Below, in pieces: positions 12,201 through 23,877 of a stretch of 64,000 nt of DNA (its first letter is position 1; each line of letters starts with the position of its first letter). Under the pieces are notes generated by a model, which was not told the origin of the DNA, did not search any database, and saw nothing but the letters and a program-made list of their open reading frames with translations. Source of the DNA: Theobroma cacao (Eukaryota; Streptophyta; Magnoliopsida; Malvales; Malvaceae); contig NC_030853.1 of assembly GCF_000208745.1 (NCBI RefSeq), positions 3,943,389 through 4,007,388 on the forward strand, given 5' to 3'. The position numbers and the translations under genes were made by a program.

Positions 12201-15131
12201 TTAGATGAAACATTGTACATATAAGGAACAAGAAGAAATGCTTGTTCAGAGCCAGACCAAGTACTCTCTTGCTAGCAAGTTTAACATTATAGAGTACTTT
12301 GAATGAAATGATAAAAGTATTTGGTCTTCAACAACCAATGTAAACAAAGACATGGTTTAAAAATTATTGCCATTTTTCTTGATGTAAAGAGTTTAAGTCA
12401 AAGCATATTCTTTGGAAAGTATTTGTTATACATTAACACTCCCACTTGTCAAAGAGTTGTTTCAAAACCAGTTGCTTAAGTATTAAAAATGCTATATAAG
12501 TTCAAAAAGGAGAATATTAATATACTATTATTAAAAACACCTTGTATTAATCCCAAAACCAGAAGTTTATCCAGGAATATCATAAAACGCCCCTATTGTG
12601 ATCAAATAAAAGTCCTAAGTTTTATCAAAGCAGTAACCTGTGTCATCCAATTTCAAACCCTCACGACAAGGGAACTCTAAAAGTGATTACATAGGCCAGA
12701 AGAAATAAAAGAAAGTACTCATTAAATATATGTCCTATAATTTTGGAAAAGAATAAATAAACAGTCAAAGATATAGATGAATAACAAGCTTACTTGTGCT
12801 TCCATCTGCAAATGTTTGCATACTGTCCTCCAATAAAGAGAGACCTCAGGTTCCATTAGTTGGATGCTTGCAGAAAAATCTGCTAAATCTCCTAGAATAG
12901 TATCAGAAAAAATCAAGATAGAATTTTTTGCTTGTATAAACTGAAGTGTTACAAGATATGCTTTCCCTGTTAATCTAAGCAATATAAGTATGGCAAATTG
13001 GTTTGACATTCCTAACACGAAATCCAAGAAACAATCATTGAAGTAAACTAATAACCAGCTGAAGAGGTACAAATTTAAGAATAACATACTGCTACTCAAA
13101 GGAAGTACAAACATAATTCTTCGTTATTAATCATTGTATTGGAAAAACTCAGAAAATGCCAAACATATTGGATTTCATGCATTTATTATGGAAATAAAAA
13201 AGCAGGACTTTTCTTTAAATTTTGGAACAACAAAAAATTGGAAATTAAATAACCAACTTGTTACAAATAAAAGAAAAAAAAAACACAGGGAAAATAATAT
13301 CATGCCCAATTTATACTTTTATATAATTCTTTTGGTTACATAATTCAAAAACCTGCTCTGTACTCAATCCTTTCAAATTTTGCACAAGCAAAATGTACTA
13401 CGAGTAGCACAGAAGGCTGCAATCCAAAGCCAAAACATCTGCATCTTACCCAACCCCCCAGTTGAAGAACACATTCCAGTCATGTGGGAGGAATTGAACC
13501 ACCTAAGTCCGCACAATGCTAAATCGTTCTCCATTTTCCACAAAACAATACGGAGACGTTTGTTAAAAGTCTTTCATAAATGAAATTATTTTATAAAAAC
13601 TGCCAGGGATGTAACCCAAGGCTACCTTATACTAGACTTAACACATCCAAAAGGATCATATTAAGCAATAGAAAGTGTTTACATCCAAGTCTTTTGCAGG
13701 GCAACTTCAACCACCACAAACATGTTTCCAGGGTTATTATTATAGTTTTTACATAGATTGTGGAATTGTAAAAGTGAAAAAAAAGATGATCATTACTCAT
13801 TTAGCAAGCATATCCAAAATCTCCACAAACCTTCAATTCTTTCATTGGTTGATGCTGGTAATACATATTGCCGCATACTTTGCCCATCATCCAGGTTTAC
13901 TAAGCCAGCTCTAAGAAGAGACTCCATTACAGACTCCCCAACTGATTCATAGGTTTCAACATCAAGATACTTGAGAAGTTCTACAGGATCTCCATTGCAG
14001 CACTTAGCAAGCCACTGATCTGTCATTAACTTCAAACACTCCTTCGAAACAGCCAAAGAACGATCAGCAAGTCCTCTCTGAAGAATTATTGTCCTTTGCT
14101 TGATGCTAACAGACCAAGCAAATTAAACAAAACAAGATGTAAGAACTTATTAAATGAAAGACATAGGATACAGCACAAGTATGGGATAAAGATGCAGCAG
14201 TACCTGAGGCTATGAAGAGGAAATTTGTTAGCTATAACACAGTATGCTGCTTTGCGTACTGACTCACTGACATCCATTGTACAATCTATGATTAATTGGG
14301 AAGTTGTATTGGAAGCAGGCAAGGATAACACAATGGTCTTACGAACCTCCTGTAAACAGTAGCTCCCGAGAATTCTTAAGAAATTTTCATTATTTTGCTT
14401 TAAAAACCTTTACAGAAGTTAAGATTTTCATGCCAAATCAGGAAATCCATCGAAAAAGCAAACAAAATAAGTTCAGAGACTGACCGGATTCTGTTCCAAT
14501 GGAAGGACCTCGAGAAATAAATCAAGAATATCGCTGTTTTCAGCATCATTCGCAAATCGTGAAAGCGCCCTAACAGCAAGTGTGCGGATCAGAGGAACCT
14601 TGTCCACCGCCCGAGATTTCATTAACTCTATCACCTCATCCCATAGTTCATTGCTCACTTCTGAGTCATCAGGCAGCCGCAGTATGATCTGTTTAAAATA
14701 TAAATTATCCATTGATATCATTAAGCAACACACACACACAAAATCCTAAAAAAGTCGAATTTGAACAAGCTGACCTCGGAAATAATCTGGCAAGCCCTGA
14801 ATCGGGCGGTTTTATTAGCGGCCGCAGCGCCAACCAAGAGAAACTTTAAAAAGCCCTCCAAGAACTCATCGCTAGCGACAGCGTCATTGGGGTCTCGGGC
14901 GCTGGCAAAGGCTGAAACGAAGCGTACGACGCGTTCCACGGAGGCCGTTCGCTTTTGGATTTGAAAGAGAGGGTTTAAGGTTCTGGCGAAGGCGGCAGAG
15001 AATTGATGAAGGGAGGGGGATTTTGATCGGACGGCTGAGAGCTCTTTCAGCTTGCGGTGATGGGTGGCGTTGGAGTTTTTGGCCTCGTCGAAGATTTTGG
15101 CAATTTTGCCGATCAGTTGTGTCTCAGCCAT
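6233..15131 (-). CDS. CAPG: Condensin complex subunit 3 (CAP-G, non-SMC condensin I subunit)
   Basis: Twelve exons can be joined with GT/AG borders and one open frame of 1026 codons plus stop. Exons, 5' to 3' on the minus strand: 15131-14775, 14688-14485, 14349-14204, 14105-13831, 12879-12794, 11039-10892, 10810-10398, 9578-9064, 8955-8895, 8775-8497, 7154-6893, 6567-6233. The product is close to the usual plant CAP-G length (about 1050 aa). It is a HEAT-repeat protein that binds the kleisin CAP-H and DNA in condensin I and helps compact mitotic chromosomes. The first half is helical repeats (LIRTLAVRALSRFAND, SVRKAAYCVIANKFP). Residues about 540-830 match the Cnd3 C-terminal domain (VQRIAVRCLGLFGLLE, STVACKALFDLGMWHG). 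The tail (from about 915) is acidic and Ser/Arg-rich, so likely disordered and phosphorylated. I chose the Met of MAETQ as start; two upstream in-frame ATGs (15146, 15194) would add 5 or 21 residues. The longest introns are intron 5 (1.75 kb) and intron 10 (1.3 kb). Confidence 0.93.
7155..8496 (-). other. CAP-G intron 10 (1.34 kb)
   Basis: AT-rich intron with donor GAG/gtaatt and acceptor CCCAAG before GTGGTGAGG. No coding relic seen. Confidence 0.8.
11040..12793 (-). other. CAP-G intron 5 (1.75 kb)
   Basis: AT-rich, with no ORF or repeat family that I recognise. Its donor follows the 86-nt exon 5 (CAA/gtaagc) and its acceptor is TTTCAACAG before GCTAAAGGTTCT. Confidence 0.8.
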
Positions 15132-15300
15132 TTCTTGCTCTCTCATTTTCGGTTTCCTTGTCTTTCTGTCTATCCATTCATCTCTCCTCTGCACTCTGCA
15201 TCTGCCCTTTTGAATTTTTGGTTTTGAATTCGAGCGGGAGTTTATTAAAGGAGCGGCTCATTTTTTAATTATTACTCTTCAGCGAATAGAAAAGCTGAAA
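15132..15300 (-). promoter_or_regulatory. CAP-G 5' UTR and proximal promoter region
   Basis: Immediately upstream of the CAP-G start. It contains a purine/pyrimidine-rich stretch (about 15150-15200) typical of a plant leader. I see no clear TATA box and no convincing cell-cycle (E2F or MSA) element, so the region is named by position only. Confidence 0.4.
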
Positions 15301-16920
15301 GGTAATGCGCAGGTTATTATGTTTTTTCCTTGAAATAAAGAGAATTAGAATAATTATTCTATATTCACATAATTTGGTTTACTTATTATCATATTATTTC
15401 AATATTTTATTAGTAAAAATAGTTTGAAACAATAAATGAATGAATGATAAAAAGATAAAAATATTTTTTATTACAATTTATGATTTCAATTTAAAATATT
15501 TAAATTTTTTATAATTTATTAAAGTATTAACAAATGTTTAATTAAAACTTTAATATGATTTTTTTATTTTTAAAAACAAATAACATATTAATAATTTATA
15601 ATTTATTGAAAATATTAAGCACGTGAAATAGAATAAAACAAAACAGCTATTCTTTCGGAATAGAATAAAATAAAAATAATTATTATATAGTTTGGTTAAT
15701 AAAATCAAATAAGATAAACATTGTTATTATGACTTATTGTAACCTTTAGTTGGTAAAAATAATTTTGAAATAATAAAATAATAAGTGATAAAAATATATT
15801 TTATTATAATATGTGATTATTTATTTTTATTTTATTTTTTAAATATTCATAGTTTATAATTTATTTAAAATGTTAATAATTCGTATTTTAAATATTAATA
15901 TTTTATTTATAAATTTAATTAGTATCATTTTAAAATATTATTATTTTATTTATAATTTAAACATTATTATGATTAAAATATTAATCATTTTAATCATTTT
16001 TTTAATTAAAATGTTAACTTTTTATAGCGTATAATTAAAAACTTAAACTTTTTTTGTTTTAAATTCTTTTATTTTCTTTTCTTTTCTTCGCCTTTGGCTG
16101 GCATAACAATGCGCTAATTTTACATTCCTTGTGGCCAAATCTGGCCACTAGGGCACCAGATCAACACTTTACTTAATTGGATTTGGTCGTGGAATACCAA
16201 ATTTAACCACGAAAATCTAGTTGGAAAGCACCAGATCTAGAGCTTCTCGTAACCAGATCTAGTCGTGAACACCAAATTCAAGGTTTTCTTAATTGGATCT
16301 GGTCGAAGTGCTCCAGATCTAGTCCTAAAGCCACTACCGCCCTTCGATGGTGAAAGGAGGAAATTAGAGAAAAAAGGGGAAAGTACGAATAGGAAGAGAA
16401 AGAAAGAAAAAGAGAATAATGAGAAAGAAAGAAACTTTTTATAAGTATTTAATTGTAATTCTCTCAAATGAGTGAAGGCATATTAGTCTTTCAACTCTTA
16501 GATGCTCTTCCATTAAGCATGGAATAACTAATACTTACTGCATGTTTTAGTTGGCCATTCCCCCTTTATTCTTTAAAAAATTTTCTCCATTAATTTGGTT
16601 TTATTTTTGGAGGAAAGAATAGTCATTCCAAAGAATGGCTATTCATCAAAATCTTTTAAAATGTTGGAATATCTATTACCTTCCCCTTTTGGTATGTTTG
16701 GTTCGTAAGAAGGAATATAATGAAAATAGAATTGCCATTCCATATGAAAAGAATAAGAGAAGAATAACTATTATGTAGATTGATTCATGAAAATAGAATA
16801 AGATAAGAATTGCTATTATGACTTATTACATTATTTGGTTGATAGGAATAATTTTAAGAATAAGTAATAAATGACAAAAATATCCTCTATTAAAATTTTA
16901 GATTTTTTAAAGTAAAAAAC
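15300..16920. repeat. AT-rich cluster of related MITE-like copies
   Basis: Three diverged copies of a unit of about 150-180 bp can be aligned by eye at about 15340-15480, 15650-15820 and 16770-16900. Shared words are a TTTGGTT(A/G)AT motif, TTATTATGACTTATT, GGTAAAAATAATTTTGAA and a trailing AATAAGTGATAAAAATAT. Around 16550-16740 ATTCC/GGAAT-rich words occur in both orientations (CCATTCC, GGAATATAATG), as in short inverted-repeat elements. No ORF. Confidence 0.5.
16100..16330. repeat. Degenerate short repeats built on CCAGATCTAG
   Basis: The words CCAGATCTAG, GGATCTGGTCG and CACCAAATT recur about every 35-45 bp with many substitutions (16155, 16229, 16251, 16300 and 16312 areas). Both orientations of the word are present (CCAGATC and GATCTGG). 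No coding sequence. Confidence 0.45.
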
Positions 16921-16929
16921 AAAAAAAAA

Positions 16930-19560
16930 ATCTAAATTGTTAGAAACGTTAGCCCAATGAAAATATCCAAAATGGAGTGAATTAGATTTTAAAAAATTTG
17001 AAAAGTGTAAAACAATTAGCTGTAATCAACTATAAAAATTCTCTTGATTGTAATTCTTTCCTCAAATCAACTCCAGTGTCTTTCAAACAATATTGTGGTT
17101 GATTATAAAGACTTAAAAATTAATCCTAGACTAGAAAACTTATTTTGAAAACTTATAAGAGGAATTTCAACAAAAACATTGATGTATATGCAAGTTTTAA
17201 TAAAGCTACTTAATCAATCATAGATAAATGGTTACTTTGAAATGCTTAAACATTCTTCAAATGTAAATCAAATAAAGGCAACTTTGAGAAAAACATTTCA
17301 AAAAATCTTTTCAACAAGGAATGTACAATTTGTGATGGTTGAAAAACGGTTTTAACAAAGACACAAACCAATTTTGTAATGAGTATGAAATCAAGGCATA
17401 AGCAATTTGTAAAATGAGTTTTGCAAAGTTAAGTGCAACAATTTAAAGCAAAGATAAAAATGAAAATGAAGACATGAGGATTTATAGTGGTTCGGTTTTG
17501 TCAAATGCCTACATCCACTCCCTTAGTTCACCAAGGAATTTTCAATCCACTAAAATAATTATTGTTTTTTAATGAGAAATGATAACCTTTACAATGACTT
17601 TTTCACGAGTTCACCACGAACCCATGGCTTTAACAAGTTCACCATAAACCCATGGTTTTAACAGGTTCACTACAAAACCCATGGTTTTTAACGAATTCAC
17701 CACAAAACCATGGTTTTAACAAGATCACCACAAACCCATACACAATTCACAAAGAGATTTTTGCTTTTTTACAAGAAGTGATAACTTTTACAAAATAACT
17801 TTTCAAAGCTAAGCTAAGACCTTTACAATAATAGTAATAACTTTTCAAAGCTAAGTTATAACCTTTACAAGAATAGCAAGAGTGCCTCTAATAGGTAGAT
17901 TTTGCTAAGTGGGTACAATGGAGGAAAAATGCCTAACATTGGGTATAAAGATAGGATATAAAGATAAGAGTGAAAGCATAAAGAAAGTTTAGTTTAAGTA
18001 AGCTTAGTTTTGCTTGGTTTCTCTATTTCTTTTCAAGACCATGATCTTTCTTCTACCTCAACTTGAAATGCTTCTTAATGGTCCTTTCTATAGTTGAAAG
18101 AGTCTTGGAGCCATTAAAGGTGATTAGAGCAAAAAACTAGCTATTTTCATTTTGAATTTTTTGTCTAACAATCACTTTGCAGTCGAGTATAGAAGTTCTT
18201 TAGTCGATCCTCTTCCAAAAAGCTTGAATTTTTGAAATCTGGCTTCGTGTAGCCGACTATGGCTTCATTAAAGCTTGGATTTCATGTGCTCACTTCCTTA
18301 AGATTAGCTAGAGACCTTATGGGGTCGACTATGGCTATCTTTTCAAGTTTTCATGCTGCCTAGTGCAGAAACTACAACAATCCAACGTCTTTCGATATGA
18401 TTTTGTCCTTGATTTGATCTGAACTGAGTAAAATGATAAACATGAAATTTTGTTCCTTGTCTCTTAGCTTTCCAATGGTTTAAAAATCATGTCAATTGGA
18501 CTTCTTTAGTGAGAGTTATGCTTGAAATATTGCAGCATATATGAGAGACACACTTAGCCATACTTGCATGATTTATCGCCACAAGATCAGCTTACCTTAC
18601 TCTAAGATCGATTGAAGCTTTGTTTCTTCAGGATTCCTTGACATTTTGGTACTTAACTTTAGCTACTTCTTTACTTCTTCCTTGTGATCAAATGTTGAGT
18701 TGAGAGTGAACTTCATGGCTTGAGAACAACCTTGGTGTTGTGAAGATCAACCATCTTTGAATGCTTTGATATAAGCTTCAACACTTGTGAACTTATCTTG
18801 CAACTTTAACATCTCAAAGATGAATGTTAAAGGGATCATAAATAGAAATCATTCAAGCAAATTTAACACTCATACAATTAAGTCATTCAAGCTTGTAGAC
18901 ATTAGTAGAACAAGTGTGTGATAATTCAATAGTTTCAAGTATTCACACAACTAAAACAATCAAGCTTGTAATCATGTAAGAACAAATGTATAGGAGCTAA
19001 ATCATTTCAAGAATTTGTCAAATATCATTCAAATAATGTTTAAGAAAATTTGATCATTTTTTCATAATCAAAACTATAATCATTTTAAAGCTAACACAAA
19101 TAATAGATGATGAGACAAAATTACTTTTTATTTTAAATAAGTAATATATTTTACCAAAACACAAAATAGTTTAATAATATTTTTTTAATAATACCTACTT
19201 TAATTTTGTTTTGGTTAATAATACATTTGATACTAATTTACTTTATTTTTAACAGGTGCATTGATGCATTAAAATTGCTTTATTGTTACTGCAAATCCAC
19301 ATGTCTCTATTGCATTTACAGAAAGACGAAAAAAATTCAATAAATATTCTAAGGCATCTTATAAAGGGATACACTATGTTAGACTGCTATAGTGTGTGAT
19401 GTGTTGCAGATCTAAGAACCTGACTGCTCAACATGAAAAATTTTGGAGTCGCCACTAATCCTTTTGCCAAGGTGCGATTGGTCACCCATTTGAGTTTATT
19501 TCTTTCAAATGTTACTTAAGCTCAACCTAAGTTCATTTTAGCGAAATAGGCTCCGGTCTA
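16930..19560. repeat. Non-coding, repeat-derived spacer
   Basis: No gene. 17480-17570 reads like a plant LTR leader (GTGGTTCGG, then CCTACATCCACTCCC). 18361-18550 is similar, in the same orientation, to 23465-23650, which lies inside the minus-oriented LTR described below. The shared words include TTTCGATATGATTTT, GATCTGAACTGAGTAAAATG and CTCTTAGCTTTC. So a piece of that LTR family also lies here. 19440-19510 (TTTGGAGTCGCCACTAATC) is another LTR-like motif common in plant repeats. Confidence 0.5.
17609..17743. repeat. Tandem repeat, 28-30 bp unit, nearly 5 copies
   Basis: The unit is close to GTTCACCACAAACCCATGG plus TTTTAACAA. Copies start near 17609, 17637, 17665, 17695 and 17723; the last is partial. 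Units differ by 1-4 substitutions and small insertions. Confidence 0.85.
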
Positions 19561-19569
19561 TTTCTTTCA

Positions 19570-20907
19570 CTCCAGTAGTCCAATTGACATGATTCTTGAG
19601 CTATTAAAAAGTTAAGAGATTGGGCTAAAACTTTTATGTTTACCACTTTACCCAATTTAGATCATATTGAGGTGAAAATTGCGTAAGACGATGCTCTACA
19701 AATGTAGTTTTGCATAAGCCAGCAAGGCGACTAAGGCCACGACACTGAGCTACGCATGGTCGTAGCACTAAAGGAACCACTTCTGCAGCACTGGAAATTT
19801 GTGGCCATGGCAGTAGGCTAGATGGACATATTATACAAAAACCCGAAAGCATAGCGCCAAGACATTGAAGAAGTAGCGTCGCAACACTGCCAAAGTCTGT
19901 CTTGGCTCTTTGGGGCCAAGAAATCATGGCCGTAGTGTTATCTTGAGTTTCCAAAAATAAAAATTTGACAAAATTTTAGAAATTAAGTTACTTAGAGCCT
20001 ATTTAAAGGACATCTTTCAAAGGTTTAAAGGAAGAGGCAATGATCAACTATTTTGGAGATTTGGAGCCAAGAACAAAGCAAGAAAACAAGAGAATTTGAG
20101 ATAGAATTGAGATTGCAAAACTGCAATACTTAGTTTCTTTCCTACTTTTGTGTTTCTTTTATTTTCTTTTACTTGGATTCATGGTTAAATTTCTTTGGAT
20201 GTTATTTTTATTAGTTATTATGAGCTAAATTATCTTTCTAGAATTGTGATGAATTTCAACATGTAATTTGAATATTTGCTTCTCTTTTATTTACTATGAA
20301 TGCGTATAGTTTTGTTTATTCAAATATGTTCTTAATGTTTTTGATTTTCTAGCCAACAATTAATTGATTTGTGAATCTAATTGAGACTCGATAAAGAGAT
20401 TTTAGATTGGACTAAGGTTTGAATAGTGTATGTTCACTCACTTAGATGATCTGATTCGTGATTCAGGTAGACATACACCAATTGCCATACATAGCCAAAT
20501 TAGAATACTAGCTTAATGAATCTTATTTATTTGATTCCTATATACATATAATGACTCAATTAAGTTAGGTATTTATACAAATATCTCAACGAAGCCTTGT
20601 ACATACCTTTCGATTTTAGGTTAGTAAAACTACCCATGAATGTAAATAATAAGAGAAGCTAGTATTAGATGAAGTGTTGAATGAATCAATAATCTGAAGT
20701 CTTTAGTCTATTACTTTATCAATATATTAAAATTTTGTTGATTAATTTAATGTTTATTTTAATTAGTTTTTCTTCAATTTTCGGATTACTTTTTATAATT
20801 TTAGTACTTAGTGAAACTTTAGAAACAAATCCTTATGAGAACGATAATCTAGACTTGCTGTCTATATTACTTGTTCAATACGTAGACTTACTTGTGCAAA
20901 ATTGACA
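19570..20907 (+). repeat. Gypsy-type LTR copy, plus orientation, 5' end truncated
   Basis: About 1.3 kb that aligns by eye along its length with the reverse complement of 22254-23877. Shared anchors include TCCAATTGACATGATTCTTG near 19580, the region around 20400-20600 (TAGATTGGACTAAGGTTTGA, CTCAATTAAGTTAGGTATTT) and the end TTGACA at 20907. The start homologous to the other copy's first 280 bases is missing. Confidence 0.75.
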
Positions 20908-20911
20908 ACAA

Positions 20912-21968
20912 TCATTCTTTGCCATGAACTGCATCAGCAATTCCTCCATAAATGGTTTCTTTTCTAGGATAAGCTTTCTTGCTTACTGTAGGAACCCATA
21001 AGGGAAATTCAGCCTTGAAGCTAAAGATGATCCCTGATTATTATCTCAAAAAAAGTTTAAATGGTTTCTCCACCTAAAGTTATAGGTGTTGGTGTAAGGG
21101 TTGAACTGTTGTCTGTTCCCCACAAATTGAATTATCTCTATATTGATTGGACACTGATTACACACATGCTGATCTCCACAATACTCACAAACTACGAAAA
21201 GACTTTGAATTGAGTTAGCACCAATAGAATCAAGTTTCTTAGTTAAGTTACTACATGTGCTAATAATGTTGTAATGGCATCTACATCATGAACTCTAGCA
21301 ACTCTCCTATGCATTGATTGCTCTGTTGGCCACTGGTAGTTGTTCAATGCCATCTCCTTTAACAAGTCATATGCCTTATCAATTGATTTTTCCATTAGAG
21401 CTCCTCCTACAACAACATCAATGGTGGTTCGAATATGACCACTCAATCCATTGTAGAATGTTTGCACTTGAAGCCACTTCGGAAAACCATGATGAGGGCA
21501 ATGGCGAACCAAATTCTTGTATCTTTGCCAGGTTTCGTACAATGATTTAGAATCTAGCTGCTTGAATGATGTGATATCATTTCTCATTTTTGTTGACTTA
21601 ACCAAAAGAAAGAACTTAGCAAGAAACTTCTGAGCAAGATCATCCCATGTTGTGATGGATCTAGTAGGGAGCACATTTAACCACACTTTAGCTTTGTCCC
21701 TCAATGAAAAAAGGAAAAGCTACAAATGAATTGCATCGTTTATGACTCCAATGTGTTTAAAGGTGTCACATATTTCCAAGAAGTTCGAAATGTGGGCATT
21801 TGGATCATCAATCGGTATATCACCAAACTGGATTGAAGTTTGGATCATGGTAATGATGGTTAACTTAATCTCAAAATTATTGGCTTGAATTGTCGGGTTT
21901 CTAATGCTTGAGGGAATCCCTTGTCTTAAAGGAACAACATAATCTCTTAAATAACAATTCTCTTCCAT
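20912..21968 (-). pseudogene. Ty3/gypsy gag relic, broken
   Basis: Two frames, 21968-21720 and 21704-21243, cover one gag protein with a frame break between them (near 21715). The first holds IQANNFEIK and DDPNAHISNFLEICDTF; the second holds LRDKAKVWLNVLP, SITTWDDLAQKFLAKFF and the LYETWQRYKNLVRHCPHHG motif of Retrotrans_gag. Beyond the stop at 21243 a Cys-rich piece (CEYCGDQHVCNQC, near 21150) is the remains of the zinc knuckle. Recognisable gag tail continues to about 20912 (EELLMQFMAKND), where it meets the end of the opposite LTR. Protease, RT and integrase are absent. Confidence 0.85.
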
Positions 21969-22225
21969 TACTCGCTCTTAGACTTTTCTACTAAGCTTGT
22001 TGATCAACCATTGTGTCAATTTGAGCACAAACTTGTTAATTTTCTCATCGAAGTCTTCGGAATGTTTTTTCGATCTCTAGGTCACAATATACAATCTCCA
22101 AGCTTTTTGCTCTTCTCATACAATAACAAATTAAACCTGAAAAACAAAAAAAAAAAAGAAGAAAAACTCAAATTAAGATTAATCTGTTGAATTTTAATAT
22201 TAGTGAATTAAATAGGAAAAACAAA

Positions 22226-22244
22226 TTCTCTGGCAACGATGCCA
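22226..22244 (-). other. Primer-binding site, tRNA-Asp type, mutated
   Basis: On the minus strand TGGCATCGTTGCCAGAGAA lies 9 bases after the LTR end (22254). It differs slightly from the TGGCGCCGTTGCCGGGGA site used by plant Athila/Tat-like gypsy elements. It fixes the orientation of this element as minus. Confidence 0.65.
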
Positions 22245-22253
22245 ATAACTTGT

Positions 22254-23877
22254 TGTCAATTTAGTACAAGCAAATATACATATCGAACAAGTAATATAAA
22301 CAGTAAGTTCAAAATCGTATCCCATAGAGAATTGCTCTTATTTGTTCACTAAGTACCAAAATTATGACAAATCAATCTTATTCACGTAACTCATTTTATA
22401 GAAAATTAATTAAAACTAAATGAAATCAAACCCTAAACTAATTAACAGAAAGTAGAAATTCACTTGAGAAAGGTAGTAGATTAACTTAGGATTATGGGTT
22501 CATTCAACATTTCATCTAGCACTAGCTTTTCTTATTATCTACTTTCATGGATGGTTTTGTTAATCTAGAATCCAAAATTATGTACAAGTCTCTGTTGAGA
22601 TGCTTGCACAAATATCTAACTTAATTGAGTCATTATTTATCTATAGTAATCAATTAAATAAGATTCATTAAGCTAGTGTTTTAATTTGGCTATGTATGGC
22701 ATTTAGGCGTATGTCTACCTTAATTGCGAATCAGATCACTGTAGTGATGTGCACATACACTATTTAAATCTTAGTCCAATCTAAAATCACTTTGTTGAGC
22801 CTCAATTAGATTCACAAATCAGTTGATTGTTGGCCAGACAACTAAAAGTATTAAGAACATATTTGAATAAACAAAACTTTCCCATTTATAATAAATAAAA
22901 GAGAAATAAATATTCAGATTACATGTTGAAATCCACCATAGTCTTAGAAAAGCAAATTAGTTCATAATATCAAATAAAAACATCATCCAAAGAAAATTAA
23001 CCATTAATCAAAGTAAAAGAAATTAAAAGCAACACAAAAGTAAAGAAAGCACCTAATGGTTGAAGCTTTATGATCTTGATTCTCTCTCAAACTCTTACTT
23101 TGTTTTTGGCTTCTTTTCTCCAAAATAATTATTTGTCGTCCTCCTATAAAACCCTTTGAAAAAATTCTCTTAAATAAGCTCCAAAAACCCTAATTTCTAA
23201 ATTCCACAAAAGAATTTGTTTTTGAAATATTTCCTGACGTCGCAGCTTTGTTGTCCTTGGCATTGTGGTGTCGTAACCTCTTTTATAGCACTACAATGCT
23301 ACTTCCTCAACTTTGCACCCTTTTGCTCTCAGGTGGCGCTATGGGGATGCACATTCAACTAACACCGCGACCTCACTCACCTCAATGCCACAGCCTTGGC
23401 CTCCTCAACACCGCAACCTTGAGCAACTCAAGGCCATGACCTTCATTTGATGTGTTACCTTGTGTCGAGCTACAGTAGTCTAGCCTCTTTCAATATGATT
23501 TTCACCTCGATCTGATCTGAATTGGGTAAAATGGTAAATATGATTGTATCCCAGTCTCTTAGCTTTCTAATGGAGCAAGAATCACATCAATTGAACTTTT
23601 GTAGCTTAAGTTATCCTTGAATTACTGTAGTATATATGAATAAAGCCATCACCATACATGTGTAGTTTTTCATCAAATTTCCTACAAAGACAATTAGAGA
23701 AATCAACAATAACTATTCTTAAAGTACTTTAAAACAAAATAACATAAAATTAAACAAAAATACTTAAATTAAACTAATCAACATGTAATCAAATTTAACT
23801 AGGAAAAACATCTAAAATACTATAATTAGAATCTAAAATCTCAAAAATCTAACTACTTAAGCCCCCAAAATGTGTCA
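22254..23877 (-). repeat. Gypsy-type LTR, minus orientation (5' LTR of the gag relic)
   Basis: Read on the minus strand it starts TGACACATTTTGGGGGC (23877) and ends TTGACA (22254), 1.62 kb, and is followed by the tRNA-Asp-like primer site. It is non-coding. Its sequence is repeated in the opposite orientation at 19570-20907. Confidence 0.7.

Noticed and set aside
17609..17743. CRISPR-like array
   Set aside because: Units follow each other without spacers and the genome is a plant's; it is a simple tandem repeat.
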